Source of the DNA: Thermococcus sp.
Lineage (GTDB): Archaea > Methanobacteriota_B > Thermococci > Thermococcales > Thermococcaceae
Reading direction: 5' to 3'
NCBI GenBank assembly: GCA_027001105.1
Contig: JALTMZ010000009.1
Span: 1-8,159 of the forward strand
Length of the DNA stretch: 8,159 nt
Each line of letters opens with the position of its first letter. The stretch's first letter is position 1. This document shows, piece after piece, positions 1 to 5,927 of this stretch. The translations under genes were made by a program, and so were the position numbers. A model generated the notes under the pieces. It had not been told where the DNA came from, did not search any database, and saw only the letters and a list, made by a program, of their open reading frames with translations.

Positions 1-1
1 A

Positions 2-214
2 GCAATTGGGATAGCCTCGTGGCTTTCAGTGTTCCTTGCAGCAGTTCTGGCAGCAATCGAAATTGGAATAAGCAAAAGTCTACCCTTTGGAAAAGTTTTA
101 ACGCTCATGGCAGGCTATCACGCAATAATTGGGGTGGGAGAAGCCATATTGACCATAATAATTATTCAAGCAGTTAGAGCTAAGCTTCCTGAAGTAGGAG
201 GTGTCCCCGCATGA
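2..214 (+). CDS. cbiM: Cobalt/nickel ECF transporter substrate-binding subunit CbiM, C-terminal part (partial)
   Basis: The frame is open from the window edge and gives the last 70 residues of a membrane protein; the start lies upstream of the window. Two hydrophobic helices are visible (about residues 4-22 and 40-57 of the fragment). Between them lies Gly-Tyr-His-Ala-Ile-Ile-Gly-Val-Gly-Glu, which fits the conserved H..IG.GE block before the last helix of CbiM/NikM proteins. In that family CbiM is the membrane S-component that selects Co2+ or Ni2+, binding the metal through its N-terminus, which is not visible here. The stop overlaps the next start by 4 bp (ATGA at 211), and PDGLE, CbiQ and CbiO follow, as expected for a complete ECF importer. 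The fragment cannot decide between cobalt and nickel. Confidence 0.85.
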   Translation, partial: AIGIASWLSVFLAAVLAAIEIGISKSLPFGKVLTLMAGYHAIIGVGEAILTIIIIQAVRAKLPEVGGVPA

Positions 215-459
215 AAGCAATAGTCAAAGGATTAATCATTATTATCCTCTTACTTGCAATAGCTTTGCCGTTCGCCTCAGATAACCCCGACGGATTAGAG
301 GCAACTATGGAAAAAGTTGGACTCGAGGAACATCCAGTTTATAAAGCACCACTCGACTACGGAGAAACATGGGGACAGAGTATAGCTATGGGGCTGATTG
401 GAATAATTTTAGTGTTTGGAGTTAGCTATGGGCTTGCTAAATTGATAAAGGAGGCTTAA
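211..459 (+). CDS. PDGLE-domain small membrane protein, CbiN/NikN-like accessory subunit
   Basis: This is an 82-residue protein with an N-terminal hydrophobic helix (about residues 7-22), an external loop starting Asp-Asn-Pro-Asp-Gly-Leu-Glu (24-30), and a second helix (about 57-77) with a short Lys-rich tail. The PDGLE motif defines a small family found next to, or fused with, CbiM/NikM. Like CbiN, such proteins have two helices and are thought to help load metal on the S-component. The ATG overlaps the cbiM stop (ATGA) and has an excellent ribosome binding site, AGGAGGTG at 196-203, ending 7 nt before it. The gene sits exactly where cbiN lies in cbiMNQO operons. Family and position are clear. 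The exact role and the metal are inferred. Confidence 0.88.
   Translation: MKAIVKGLIIIILLLAIALPFASDNPDGLEATMEKVGLEEHPVYKAPLDYGETWGQSIAMGLIGIILVFGVSYGLAKLIKEA
448..454 (+). promoter_or_regulatory. Ribosome binding site supporting the TTG start of cbiQ
   Basis: AAGGAGG lies at the 3' end of the PDGLE gene, 7 nt before TTG at 462. There is no ATG or GTG at the right spacing in this frame, so this site is the main reason for choosing the TTG start. Confidence 0.7.
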
Positions 460-461
460 AC

Positions 462-1118
462 TTGTATCTGCCTTTTCTTTTAATTTATGCTCTTGCAGTT
501 GTTACAAGAAAAAGTTTGAGTGAGCTCGCATATTTTGGGGTAGTTCTTATTGGAGTGATTATATTTTTAAGACCAAAAAAGAGCATTTTTAAACACTTGG
601 GATTTTTACTTGGGTTTGAAGGCTTATTGTTCATTCTCGCACTTTTTAATCCCGGCGAACCTTTAGTAAGCACGCCAATTGGAGCCATAACAAAAGAGGG
701 AATACACTCCTTCTTCTTGCTTTTAGGAAAGGCTTTCTTGTCTTCCTCAGCTGTTGTTGTGACATCTAACTCCTTAGGTTTCTCAAGGCTTTTGGCTGAA
801 ATGGAAGAGCTCAGATTCCCAAGGATACTGATTTTAACGCTCGCATTCACTTACCGCTACCTTGACCTGTTCAAAGAGGAAGCACTGAGAATGAAACGAG
901 CCTTAGATTCAAGAGCTTTCGGAATAGGGAAAAGGGAATACTACAGAAAGCTGGGAATGCTCATAAGTGAGATATTCGTGAGGGCTTACATCAGAAATGA
1001 CAAGATTTACAAAGCAATGCTTTCAAGATGCTTTGGTGAATTTCCAAAATTCGAAAGAAATAAAAGCCTCGTGCCATTAATCCTCAGCGTAATTGCGCTG
1101 GCAGGTGTCTTGATATGA
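462..1118 (+). CDS. cbiQ: Energy-coupling factor transmembrane subunit CbiQ (EcfT)
   Basis: This 218-residue integral membrane protein is the T-component that ties the CbiM/PDGLE pair to the CbiO ATPase. Hydrophobic segments lie near residues 3-15, 22-36, 46-62, 84-101 and 203-217. Asn-Pro-Gly-Glu-Pro-Leu (63-68) followed by Ile-Thr-Lys-Glu-Gly (76-80) fits the conserved CbiQ loop. The cytoplasmic part carries two short motifs matching the EcfT coupling helices: Ala-Leu-Asp-Ser-Arg-Ala-Phe-Gly (147-154) and Ala-Met-Leu-Ser-Arg-Cys-Phe (185-191). The second normally reads Ser-Arg-Gly, so Cys190 is a departure from the usual form. Translation starts at TTG with a strong ribosome binding site. 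The stop overlaps the cbiO start (ATGA at 1115). Length fits the family, which is usually a little over 200 residues. Confidence 0.92.
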   Translation: MYLPFLLIYALAVVTRKSLSELAYFGVVLIGVIIFLRPKKSIFKHLGFLLGFEGLLFILALFNPGEPLVSTPIGAITKEGIHSFFLLLGKAFLSSSAVVVTSNSLGFSRLLAEMEELRFPRILILTLAFTYRYLDLFKEEALRMKRALDSRAFGIGKREYYRKLGMLISEIFVRAYIRNDKIYKAMLSRCFGEFPKFERNKSLVPLILSVIALAGVLI

Positions 1119-1906
1119 TAGAAATAAGAAATCTGCATTTTTCTTATGGTGAAAGGGAGATACTCAGAGGCATAAATTTAGAAATCAAAAAAGGAGAGAT
1201 CTTCGGATTATTAGGCCCCAACGGAGCCGGAAAATCAACCCTCATTCTGCATTTGAATGGCATATTAAAGCCCAAAAAGGGGGAAATTCTGGTTGATGGA
1301 ATAAATCCAGTTGAAAATCCACGGGAAGTTAGGAGAAAAGTGGGAATAGTTTTTCAGGACCCAAACGACCAACTTTTCTCGCCGACAGTTTTTGAAGACG
1401 TCGCCTTCGGACCATATAACTTGGGATTGAGAGGTAAGGAACTCGAAGAGAAAGTTTATGAAGCGTTGAAAGTTGTTGGGATGGAAAGCTACGCTGATAG
1501 AGAGATAAAGCATCTGAGCTTTGGGGAGAAGAAGAGAATTGCCATAGCTACTGTTTTGGCGATGGATCCTGAAATTTTGGTCTTTGATGAGCCTTTTGCG
1601 AACCTCGACTTCAGGGGAAAAGAACAAGTCAGGACATTAATTGAGCAATTTAGAGGGGAGAAGACAATAATCTTAGCCTCTCATGAAGCTGAGTATCTAA
1701 CGCTCTGCGATAGAATTGCACTAATTGACAAGGGGGAAATAATTAAGGTCGGCGCTCCAGAGGAGATTTTAGGAAATGTTGAACTCTTAAAAGCTCACAA
1801 CTTAGAGGTTCCACCTCTCATTGAGCTGTTTCTCAGCTTAGGCTTAGGGATGCCAAAGAATCTCGAAGATGCTATAGAGATGCTCAGACTTAGAAATAAG
1901 GGTTAA
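1115..1906 (+). CDS. cbiO: Cobalt/nickel ECF transporter ATP-binding protein CbiO
   Basis: This 263-residue ABC ATPase powers metal uptake through CbiQ. All nucleotide-binding motifs are intact: Walker A Gly-Pro-Asn-Gly-Ala-Gly-Lys-Ser-Thr (34-42), Q-loop Gln81 in Val-Phe-Gln-Asp-Pro-Asn-Asp-Gln-Leu-Phe (79-88), signature Leu-Ser-Phe-Gly-Glu (134-138), Walker B Ile-Leu-Val-Phe-Asp-Glu (154-159), D-loop Asn-Leu-Asp (163-165) and switch His190. The QDP-x-DQLF form of the Q-loop region is typical of ECF-type CbiO/EcfA ATPases. The signature has Phe where most ABC proteins have Gly (LSFGE versus LSGGQ), a variant common in this group. The ATG overlaps the cbiQ stop, with AGGTG at 1103-1107 as ribosome binding site. 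It is the only ATPase gene here, so a homodimer is likely. The operon appears to end here. Confidence 0.95.
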   Translation: MIEIRNLHFSYGEREILRGINLEIKKGEIFGLLGPNGAGKSTLILHLNGILKPKKGEILVDGINPVENPREVRRKVGIVFQDPNDQLFSPTVFEDVAFGPYNLGLRGKELEEKVYEALKVVGMESYADREIKHLSFGEKKRIAIATVLAMDPEILVFDEPFANLDFRGKEQVRTLIEQFRGEKTIILASHEAEYLTLCDRIALIDKGEIIKVGAPEEILGNVELLKAHNLEVPPLIELFLSLGLGMPKNLEDAIEMLRLRNKG

Positions 1907-1910
1907 ATAC
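1895..1910 (+). promoter_or_regulatory. Possible archaeal promoter (TATA-like box) for the amidase gene
   Basis: GGTTAAATAC (1901-1910), preceded by an A-rich stretch, resembles a Thermococcales BRE/TATA element. It overlaps the end of cbiO. Transcription would begin about 25 nt downstream, near 1930, leaving a short leader with GGGG at 1932-1935 before the ATG at 1942. AT-rich sequence makes such matches common, and read-through from the cbi operon is an equally good explanation. Confidence 0.33.
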
Positions 1911-1941
1911 CACAGCCATAAAATAAAACTTGGGGATTGTC

Positions 1942-2841
1942 ATGATTCTGGTGCCAAGAGATAAGCATGTGTATTCTTTTGGTCCAAATATGAAGCCAGC
2001 AGCCAAAGCAAAGCCCGGTGATGTTGTTATTTTCGAAACGATAGACGCTTTGGGAGGTCAGATACAGTCTGAAAAAGACACGATAGCCCAGATCGACTTC
2101 TCCCGCGTGAATCCAGCTACAGGACCTCTCTATGTTGAGGGTGCTGAACGGAACAAAGTTCTGGCAGTTAAGATTCTTGATATCAAGGTGGAAGAGAAAG
2201 GTGTAATAGTCACCGCCCCAAATGCAGGGGTGCTTGGAAATATCGTTAAAGCACCAAAAACAAGGATATGCAGAATAAAGCATGACATCGTTCACTTTGG
2301 AAACATTAAGATACCGGCAAAGCCCATGATAGGGGTCATTGGCGTGGCATATGACGAAGAAGTCCCAACAGGAACACCTGGGAAACATGGAGGTAATATG
2401 GACACTAACCTGATAGCAAAAGGTACAACATTGTACCTGCCGATTTTCAGAAAGGGAGGTCTTTTGGCAATAGGCGACCTGCATGCTGTCATGGCTGATG
2501 GTGAAGTGTGTGTCTCTGCCTGTGAAGTCTCTGGAAGTGTAAAAGTTGAAGTTGATGTGCTGGACGGAAAGCTTGAATGGCCCCTCCTTGAAACAGCCGA
2601 CGCTTATTACCTCATTGTATCCAAGGAAGATATAAATGATGCTATTCAGGAAGGAGTTAAATTGGGAGTCGAAGCACTTGCCAAAGCCAACAAGCTTGAA
2701 TGGGATGAGGCATATATGTTGGCAAGCCTGGTGATGGATGTCCAGATAAGCCAGATAGTTGATCCAGCAAAGACTATCAGGGTGAGAATCCCAAAGGAGT
2801 ACGTGAGTCTTGAGGCATTTCTTAACACAGAAGATTTTTAA
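1942..2841 (+). CDS. Acetamidase/formamidase family amidohydrolase (FmdA/AmdA)
   Basis: This predicted cytosolic protein of 299 residues probably hydrolyses a short aliphatic amide (formamide or acetamide) to the acid and ammonia, and the family is metal-dependent. Landmarks are Gly-Asp-Val-Val-Ile-Phe-Glu-Thr-Ile-Asp (26-35), Asn-Pro-Ala-Thr-Gly-Pro-Leu-Tyr-Val-Glu-Gly-Ala (57-68), Gly-Lys-His-Gly-Gly-Asn-Met-Asp (147-154) and Gly-Asp-Leu-His-Ala-Val-Met-Ala-Asp-Gly-Glu (178-188). The His/Asp/Glu-rich last two blocks are the best active-site candidates. Length is about 300, normal for the short prokaryotic members. I chose ATG 1942 because GGGG at 1932-1935 precedes it; an in-frame TTG at 1930 would add four residues. 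The gene starts 35 bp after cbiO. The family is firm; the natural substrate cannot be read from sequence. Confidence 0.88.
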   Translation: MILVPRDKHVYSFGPNMKPAAKAKPGDVVIFETIDALGGQIQSEKDTIAQIDFSRVNPATGPLYVEGAERNKVLAVKILDIKVEEKGVIVTAPNAGVLGNIVKAPKTRICRIKHDIVHFGNIKIPAKPMIGVIGVAYDEEVPTGTPGKHGGNMDTNLIAKGTTLYLPIFRKGGLLAIGDLHAVMADGEVCVSACEVSGSVKVEVDVLDGKLEWPLLETADAYYLIVSKEDINDAIQEGVKLGVEALAKANKLEWDEAYMLASLVMDVQISQIVDPAKTIRVRIPKEYVSLEAFLNTEDF

Positions 2842-2845
2842 GCCA
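2831..2845 (+). promoter_or_regulatory. Possible TATA box for the 156-aa hypothetical gene
   Basis: AAGATTTTTAAGCC overlaps the amidase stop codon and looks like an archaeal A-rich BRE followed by a T/A-rich TATA element. Its centre is about 25 nt before 2863, just upstream of the GGAGG at 2867-2871, so a separate transcript for the next gene is possible. The evidence is spacing and composition only. Confidence 0.35.
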
Positions 2846-2878
2846 AAAGCTTGGAGTGAACAAATAGGAGGCATCAAA

Positions 2879-3349
2879 ATGAAAGTTGAAGGATTCGTTG
2901 CAAGCTTGAGAAATGCGGAAACAATAGCTCAGCTCTTTGAAATTTTAGAGAAGAAAGGAGCGCCAGTAATAGAGCTTGATGGAGAAAATTTCCTCCTTGT
3001 TGTTGAAGGAGACTTTGAAGGGATCAAGTTCTGGACAGAGATCAACGGTAAAAAGGCGAACATGGCACTTGGAGATGCTATGTTAAATTCGGCAAGCTTC
3101 CCATTCAAGTGTAAAAAACCATATACAGGGGGAAACGCAATCTTCGTTAAGATGAGCGACATTGAAAGCGAAGAGTTCTTAGTTGCCTACAAAAGCGAAG
3201 GTCTCGGCTTGTACTTCAAAGTCAAAGGGGGTAAAGCTGAGAAGATAAGCCCAGCCGATTATGAGAGATTAATCCCAGAAATGCCAGAGTTCAAGGTTAA
3301 AAGCTTCAGCGAAGAGCAGATGGACATGATGGGAGCTTTCTTCGGTTGA
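2879..3349 (+). CDS. Conserved-looking hypothetical protein, 156 aa, soluble
   Basis: I do not recognise this protein. It starts at ATG 2879 with a strong ribosome binding site (GGAGG, 2867-2871, 7 nt before the start); the longer open frame upstream overlaps the amidase gene and lacks such a site. There is no signal peptide or membrane helix. The protein is mixed alpha/beta in composition. It opens with Val-Glu-Gly-Phe-Val-Ala-Ser-Leu-Arg-Asn-Ala-Glu-Thr, has a central Gly/Tyr-rich stretch (Lys-Pro-Tyr-Thr-Gly-Gly-Asn-Ala) and ends in a Met- and Phe-rich acidic tail (Glu-Glu-Gln-Met-Asp-Met-Met-Gly-Ala-Phe-Phe-Gly). Only one cysteine is present, so a metal or Fe-S cluster site is unlikely. 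It lies 37 bp after the amidase and may share its transcript, but no functional link is visible. Confidence 0.8.
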   Translation: MKVEGFVASLRNAETIAQLFEILEKKGAPVIELDGENFLLVVEGDFEGIKFWTEINGKKANMALGDAMLNSASFPFKCKKPYTGGNAIFVKMSDIESEEFLVAYKSEGLGLYFKVKGGKAEKISPADYERLIPEMPEFKVKSFSEEQMDMMGAFFG

Positions 3350-3358
3350 TATATGAAA

Positions 3359-3378
3359 GGGGGAGAAGAATCTCCCCC
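3359..3378. terminator. GC-rich hairpin between convergent genes, possible bidirectional terminator
   Basis: GGGGGAGA (3359-3366) and TCTCCCCC (3371-3378) form a perfect 8-bp stem with a 4-nt loop, 9 nt after the stop of the + strand gene and 26 nt beyond the stop of the - strand permease gene. The position between convergent genes suggests a terminator or transcript-end stabiliser. There is no T-run after it on either strand, so it is not a classical intrinsic terminator. Confidence 0.5.
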
Positions 3379-3404
3379 ACAAGCAAACTTTCCTTGCAGC
3401 ATCT

Positions 3405-3962
3405 TCATAAAGTTTGTTCATGTTTGTTGTTTTTCTTTTCGCTCCACAAAACTATTTGTTCTATCGCTATTCCCATGATAACTACAAAAACTACAGTTAA
3501 AAGGAGTCTCGTTATCATGAACTTCAGTCCAAGAAATTGGAGCTCCACCAGCTCTTGGGGAATCTTGATGCATGCCCATGCTGAAAGAAAGGCAATAATG
3601 TTGGAGATACGGGCGCCTTTTTTAAGCAAAGTCGCAGCTATGGGAAAAGCCACGTAAAGAGGACCTGTAGGAAATGCCCCCATGAGTATAGCAAGGAATA
3701 TGCCTTTTATTCCAGAACTTCTTCCTAAATACTTCACGATGACATCATTTGGAACAAACACCGCAAAAAGCCCCATCAATATCATCACGGCGGGCAGTAT
3801 CAGAATCATCTCCATAAAGAACCCTCTTGAAGATGAAATTACGGGTTCTCTCTTTTCGGGAAACATTAATAGCAAAACCACTGCAATCGCTAATGTAATC
3901 CCTAAAAAGAGCATATCTTTTACGAGTCCCTTTTTCTGTTGTTTTTTCGACATCTTTTTCAT
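3405..3962 (-). CDS. Half-size COG0701/ArsP-like permease subunit (second gene of pair)
   Basis: This 185-residue membrane protein has a Lys-rich N-terminus (residues 2-15), a first helix (about 17-34), then helices near 50-70, 85-110 and 119-135, and a last one near 150-172 followed by a basic tail. The core has Phe-Val-Pro (69-71), Gly-Ala-Phe-Pro-Thr-Gly-Pro (95-101), Phe-Pro-Ile-Ala-Ala-Thr-Leu-Leu-Lys-Lys-Gly-Ala (106-117) and Ala-Phe-Leu-Ser-Ala-Trp (124-129). This fits the repeated half of DUF318/ArsP-type permeases, in which two such halves usually sit in one chain of 300 or more residues. The start at 3962 overlaps the upstream half-permease stop (ATGA) and follows GGGGGCGAT. An alternative ATG lies at 3953. 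The only cysteine is Cys131. The transported substrate is unknown; I assign the family from pattern only. Confidence 0.75.
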   Translation of the reverse strand: MKKMSKKQQKKGLVKDMLFLGITLAIAVVLLLMFPEKREPVISSSRGFFMEMILILPAVMILMGLFAVFVPNDVIVKYLGRSSGIKGIFLAILMGAFPTGPLYVAFPIAATLLKKGARISNIIAFLSAWACIKIPQELVELQFLGLKFMITRLLLTVVFVVIMGIAIEQIVLWSEKKNNKHEQTL

Positions 3963-4441
3963 AATATCGCCCCCATAATGAGTCCAATAATAATTGCAAT
4001 GATAAAGCTCAATCCATTTCTAAGCAACGCCAGCTTTTTCCCCAATATTCTTATTTCAAGAGGCAAAGTGACCATTCCAATCATTGTCAGCGTGGTTATA
4101 AAGACAGCAACTGAGGTAATCGAGGCTCCTTTTTCAAGGAGAGATGCTGCCAAGGGAAAAGATATCAACGAAGGGATATGCAGTATTGCTCCCAAAAATG
4201 CAACAGTAAGCACTCCTCTAAACCCCGCATTTTTCCCGACGATCTTGGAAATTTGACTTTCTGGCACAAAAGCAGAAAGCAAGCCTATAATGATTATTAT
4301 GGCAAGAAGGGTGGGAAATATTCTAAAGAATGAAATCACTGCCATCTTTAGTGCTTGTTTTGTTTTTGTTCTATCTTTTATTAAAGCAAAAACCAGACAC
4401 ACACCAGCTAAGGCGTTTATAAACAGAGTAGTCACGTTCAT
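3959..4441 (-). CDS. Half-size COG0701/ArsP-like permease subunit (first gene of pair)
   Basis: This 160-residue membrane protein has helices near residues 5-21, 33-57, 76-100, 108-126 and 140-159. It parallels the downstream protein: Phe-Val-Pro (58-60), Ile..Lys (64-66), Gly-Ala-Ile-Leu-His-Ile-Pro (84-90), Phe-Pro-Leu-Ala-Ala-Ser-Leu-Leu-Glu-Lys-Gly-Ala (95-106) and Leu-Gly-Lys-Lys (133-136). The two proteins are therefore diverged copies, probably assembling as a heterodimer equal to one full-length permease. Cys15, in the first helix, is the only cysteine. The cysteine-rich motif seen before the FPLAASLL-type block in many DUF318 members is replaced by His-Ile-Pro-Ser-Leu-Ile-Ser (88-94). 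Translation starts at ATG 4441 behind GGAGGGAG (4448-4455). This is the first gene of a two-gene operon with its own candidate promoter. Confidence 0.75.
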   Translation of the reverse strand: MNVTTLFINALAGVCLVFALIKDRTKTKQALKMAVISFFRIFPTLLAIIIIIGLLSAFVPESQISKIVGKNAGFRGVLTVAFLGAILHIPSLISFPLAASLLEKGASITSVAVFITTLTMIGMVTLPLEIRILGKKLALLRNGLSFIIAIIIGLIMGAIL

Positions 4442-4484
4442 TTAATTCTCCCTCCACAATATATGAAAAAAGATTCGATTGTAT

Positions 4485-4500
4485 GCCTAAAAGTTTTTGG
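4485..4500 (-). promoter_or_regulatory. Candidate BRE/TATA promoter of the half-permease operon
   Basis: Read on the - strand the sequence is CCAAAAACTTTTAGGC, an A-rich BRE followed by CTTTTA. Transcription would begin about 25 nt further on, near 4463, a few bases before the GGAGGGAG ribosome binding site at 4448-4455. Placement in the 86-bp gap between the operons and the correct spacing support it. The box is not a perfect TTTATATA. Confidence 0.5.
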
Positions 4501-4504
4501 TAGA

Positions 4505-4527
4505 ATAAAATGTAGGAGGATGAAAAA
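4505..4527 (-). terminator. Possible oligo-T terminator of the mannosylglycerate operon
   Basis: Directly after the manB stop the - strand reads TTTTT (4527-4523) and, 12 nt later, TTTTATT (4510-4504). Archaeal RNA polymerase in Thermococcales can terminate at T-rich tracts without a hairpin. The tracts are short, so this is a weak call supported mainly by position before the next promoter. Confidence 0.3.
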
Positions 4528-5901
4528 TCAGTCCTTCAAAACCTCATCCAAAAGACTCAGTCCCAAATTAAGATATTCTTTAGCCTTTTCTTCACTCCTC
4601 GCCTCTGCAAAAATCCTTATTATTGGCTCTGTTCCGCTTGCTCTAACTAAAACCCAGCCGTCGTCAAAGAGAATTTTCGTTCCATCTGTTGTGTCGATCT
4701 TAAAGCCTTTCTGCTCCGCAATTTTGGCGACTTTTTCAACTATTGCATGCCTATCACCCTCAATGTGTCTCTTTGTCTTCACTTGATAGAACTTGGGAAG
4801 CTCGTTAATAAGCTCGCTGAACTTCTTTCCGCTCTTTGCAAATATCTCGACTATCTTTGCCACAGTCATTGCTCCATCTCTGCCCAAGACATGATCTGGG
4901 AAGATAACGCCACCGTTCTCCTCTCCGCCGACCAAACCGTTGTGCTCAAGTAAAGCTCTCGAGACTATCAAATCTCCAACCTTCGTCTTGAGTACTTTTC
5001 CCCCATACTGCTTTGCGAGCTCATCGATTATGTGCGAGGTTGCTATTGTTGTAACAACCAAGCCTCCACCATGTTCTTGAAGCATTGCCTTAACAACGAG
5101 GGCAAACGTTTTGTCTCCCTGAATGAAGTTTCCATTCTCATCAATGAACACTGAACGGTCTGCATCTCCATCCTGAGCAACACCAAAATCTGCCCCCAAT
5201 GCTTTGACGATCTTCATGAATCCCTGCAGATTCTCTTCATTTGGCTCTGGATTTCTTGCCGGGAAGTGCCCATCTGGATGAGCATTCACACTGACAACCT
5301 TACAGCCAAGCTCCCTAAGTAGGTAGGGTAGAACTAACGAGCCCGCACCGTTTGAAGTGTCGACCACCACAAAGGGCTTTCTCTTCTTTATTGCTTCAAC
5401 ATCGACCTTAGACTTTATTGCATCGATGTAAGGTCTTATTATGTCTCTCTTTTCTAAACGGCCAATTTCGTACCACTTTGCCATATCGAACTCTTCTTTG
5501 AAGAATAACTCCTCCACAACAGCCTCCCTCTCCTTCTTTAACCCCAATCCATTTGGTTCCAAAAGCTTAATTCCGTTGTATTCTGGAGGGTTGTGGGATG
5601 CAGTAATCACTGCCCCGCCGTCAACTCCAAAGTACCTGCATGCAAACTGAATTGCAGGGGTTGGGGCAATGTCCACATCAATAACGTTCACTCCGACACT
5701 TAGAAGTCCAGAAATTAATGCATTTTTCAGCATTTCACCACTTACTCTTGTGTCCCTTCCCACGACAACCCAAAGTTCTTTGTTCGGCTGCTCTCTTTTC
5801 AGCAGAGTTCCAAATGCCATCCCTATCTTAAGGGCAAATTCTGGGGTTATCTTTTCATTCGCAATTCCCCTTACTCCAAATGTTCCAAACAGCTTTCCCA
5901 T
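4528..5901 (-). CDS. manB: Phosphomannomutase (phosphohexomutase family) ManB
   Basis: This 457-residue alpha-D-phosphohexomutase in this operon should convert mannose-6-phosphate to mannose-1-phosphate for GDP-mannose synthesis. All four active-site loops are present: phosphoserine loop Thr-Ala-Ser-His-Asn-Pro (100-105, Ser102), metal loop Asp-Gly-Asp-Ala-Asp-Arg (244-249), sugar loop Gly-Glu-Glu-Asn-Gly-Gly (326-331) and phosphate-binding loop Arg-Ala-Ser-Gly-Thr-Glu-Pro (420-426). The N-terminus Phe-Gly-Thr-Phe-Gly-Val-Arg-Gly is typical. Three starts are possible (GTG 5910, ATG 5907, ATG 5901). I chose ATG 5901 because AGGTGAT (5906-5912) lies 4 nt before it, like its operon neighbours, and itself spans the earlier candidates. 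It starts 26 bp after manC. Archaeal members often also act on glucose or glucosamine phosphates; the name rests on context. Confidence 0.93.
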   Translation of the reverse strand: MGKLFGTFGVRGIANEKITPEFALKIGMAFGTLLKREQPNKELWVVVGRDTRVSGEMLKNALISGLLSVGVNVIDVDIAPTPAIQFACRYFGVDGGAVITASHNPPEYNGIKLLEPNGLGLKKEREAVVEELFFKEEFDMAKWYEIGRLEKRDIIRPYIDAIKSKVDVEAIKKRKPFVVVDTSNGAGSLVLPYLLRELGCKVVSVNAHPDGHFPARNPEPNEENLQGFMKIVKALGADFGVAQDGDADRSVFIDENGNFIQGDKTFALVVKAMLQEHGGGLVVTTIATSHIIDELAKQYGGKVLKTKVGDLIVSRALLEHNGLVGGEENGGVIFPDHVLGRDGAMTVAKIVEIFAKSGKKFSELINELPKFYQVKTKRHIEGDRHAIVEKVAKIAEQKGFKIDTTDGTKILFDDGWVLVRASGTEPIIRIFAEARSEEKAKEYLNLGLSLLDEVLKD

Positions 5902-5927
5902 TTTCATCACCTTCTTGTTTTTGACAT

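Noticed and set aside
1902..2841. Horizontal transfer of the amidase, suggested by a few CGC and CGG arginine codons
   Set aside because: Such codons also occur in neighbouring genes, and base composition does not change visibly. The evidence is too weak to report.
1903..2877. A 324-residue open frame on the - strand opposite the amidase
   Set aside because: Its translation is rich in Cys, His and Trp with no domain pattern, and it is antisense to a gene with clear family motifs. It is a shadow frame.
2810..2878. A longer form of the 156-aa protein beginning inside the amidase gene
   Set aside because: The GGAGG at 2867-2871 points to ATG 2879, and the extra 23 residues come from amidase codons in another frame.
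3346..4256. Three + strand open frames of about 100 residues opposite the permease pair
   Set aside because: They are Ser/Thr/Ile-rich complements of membrane-helix codons, with no ribosome binding sites. They are shadows of the - strand genes.
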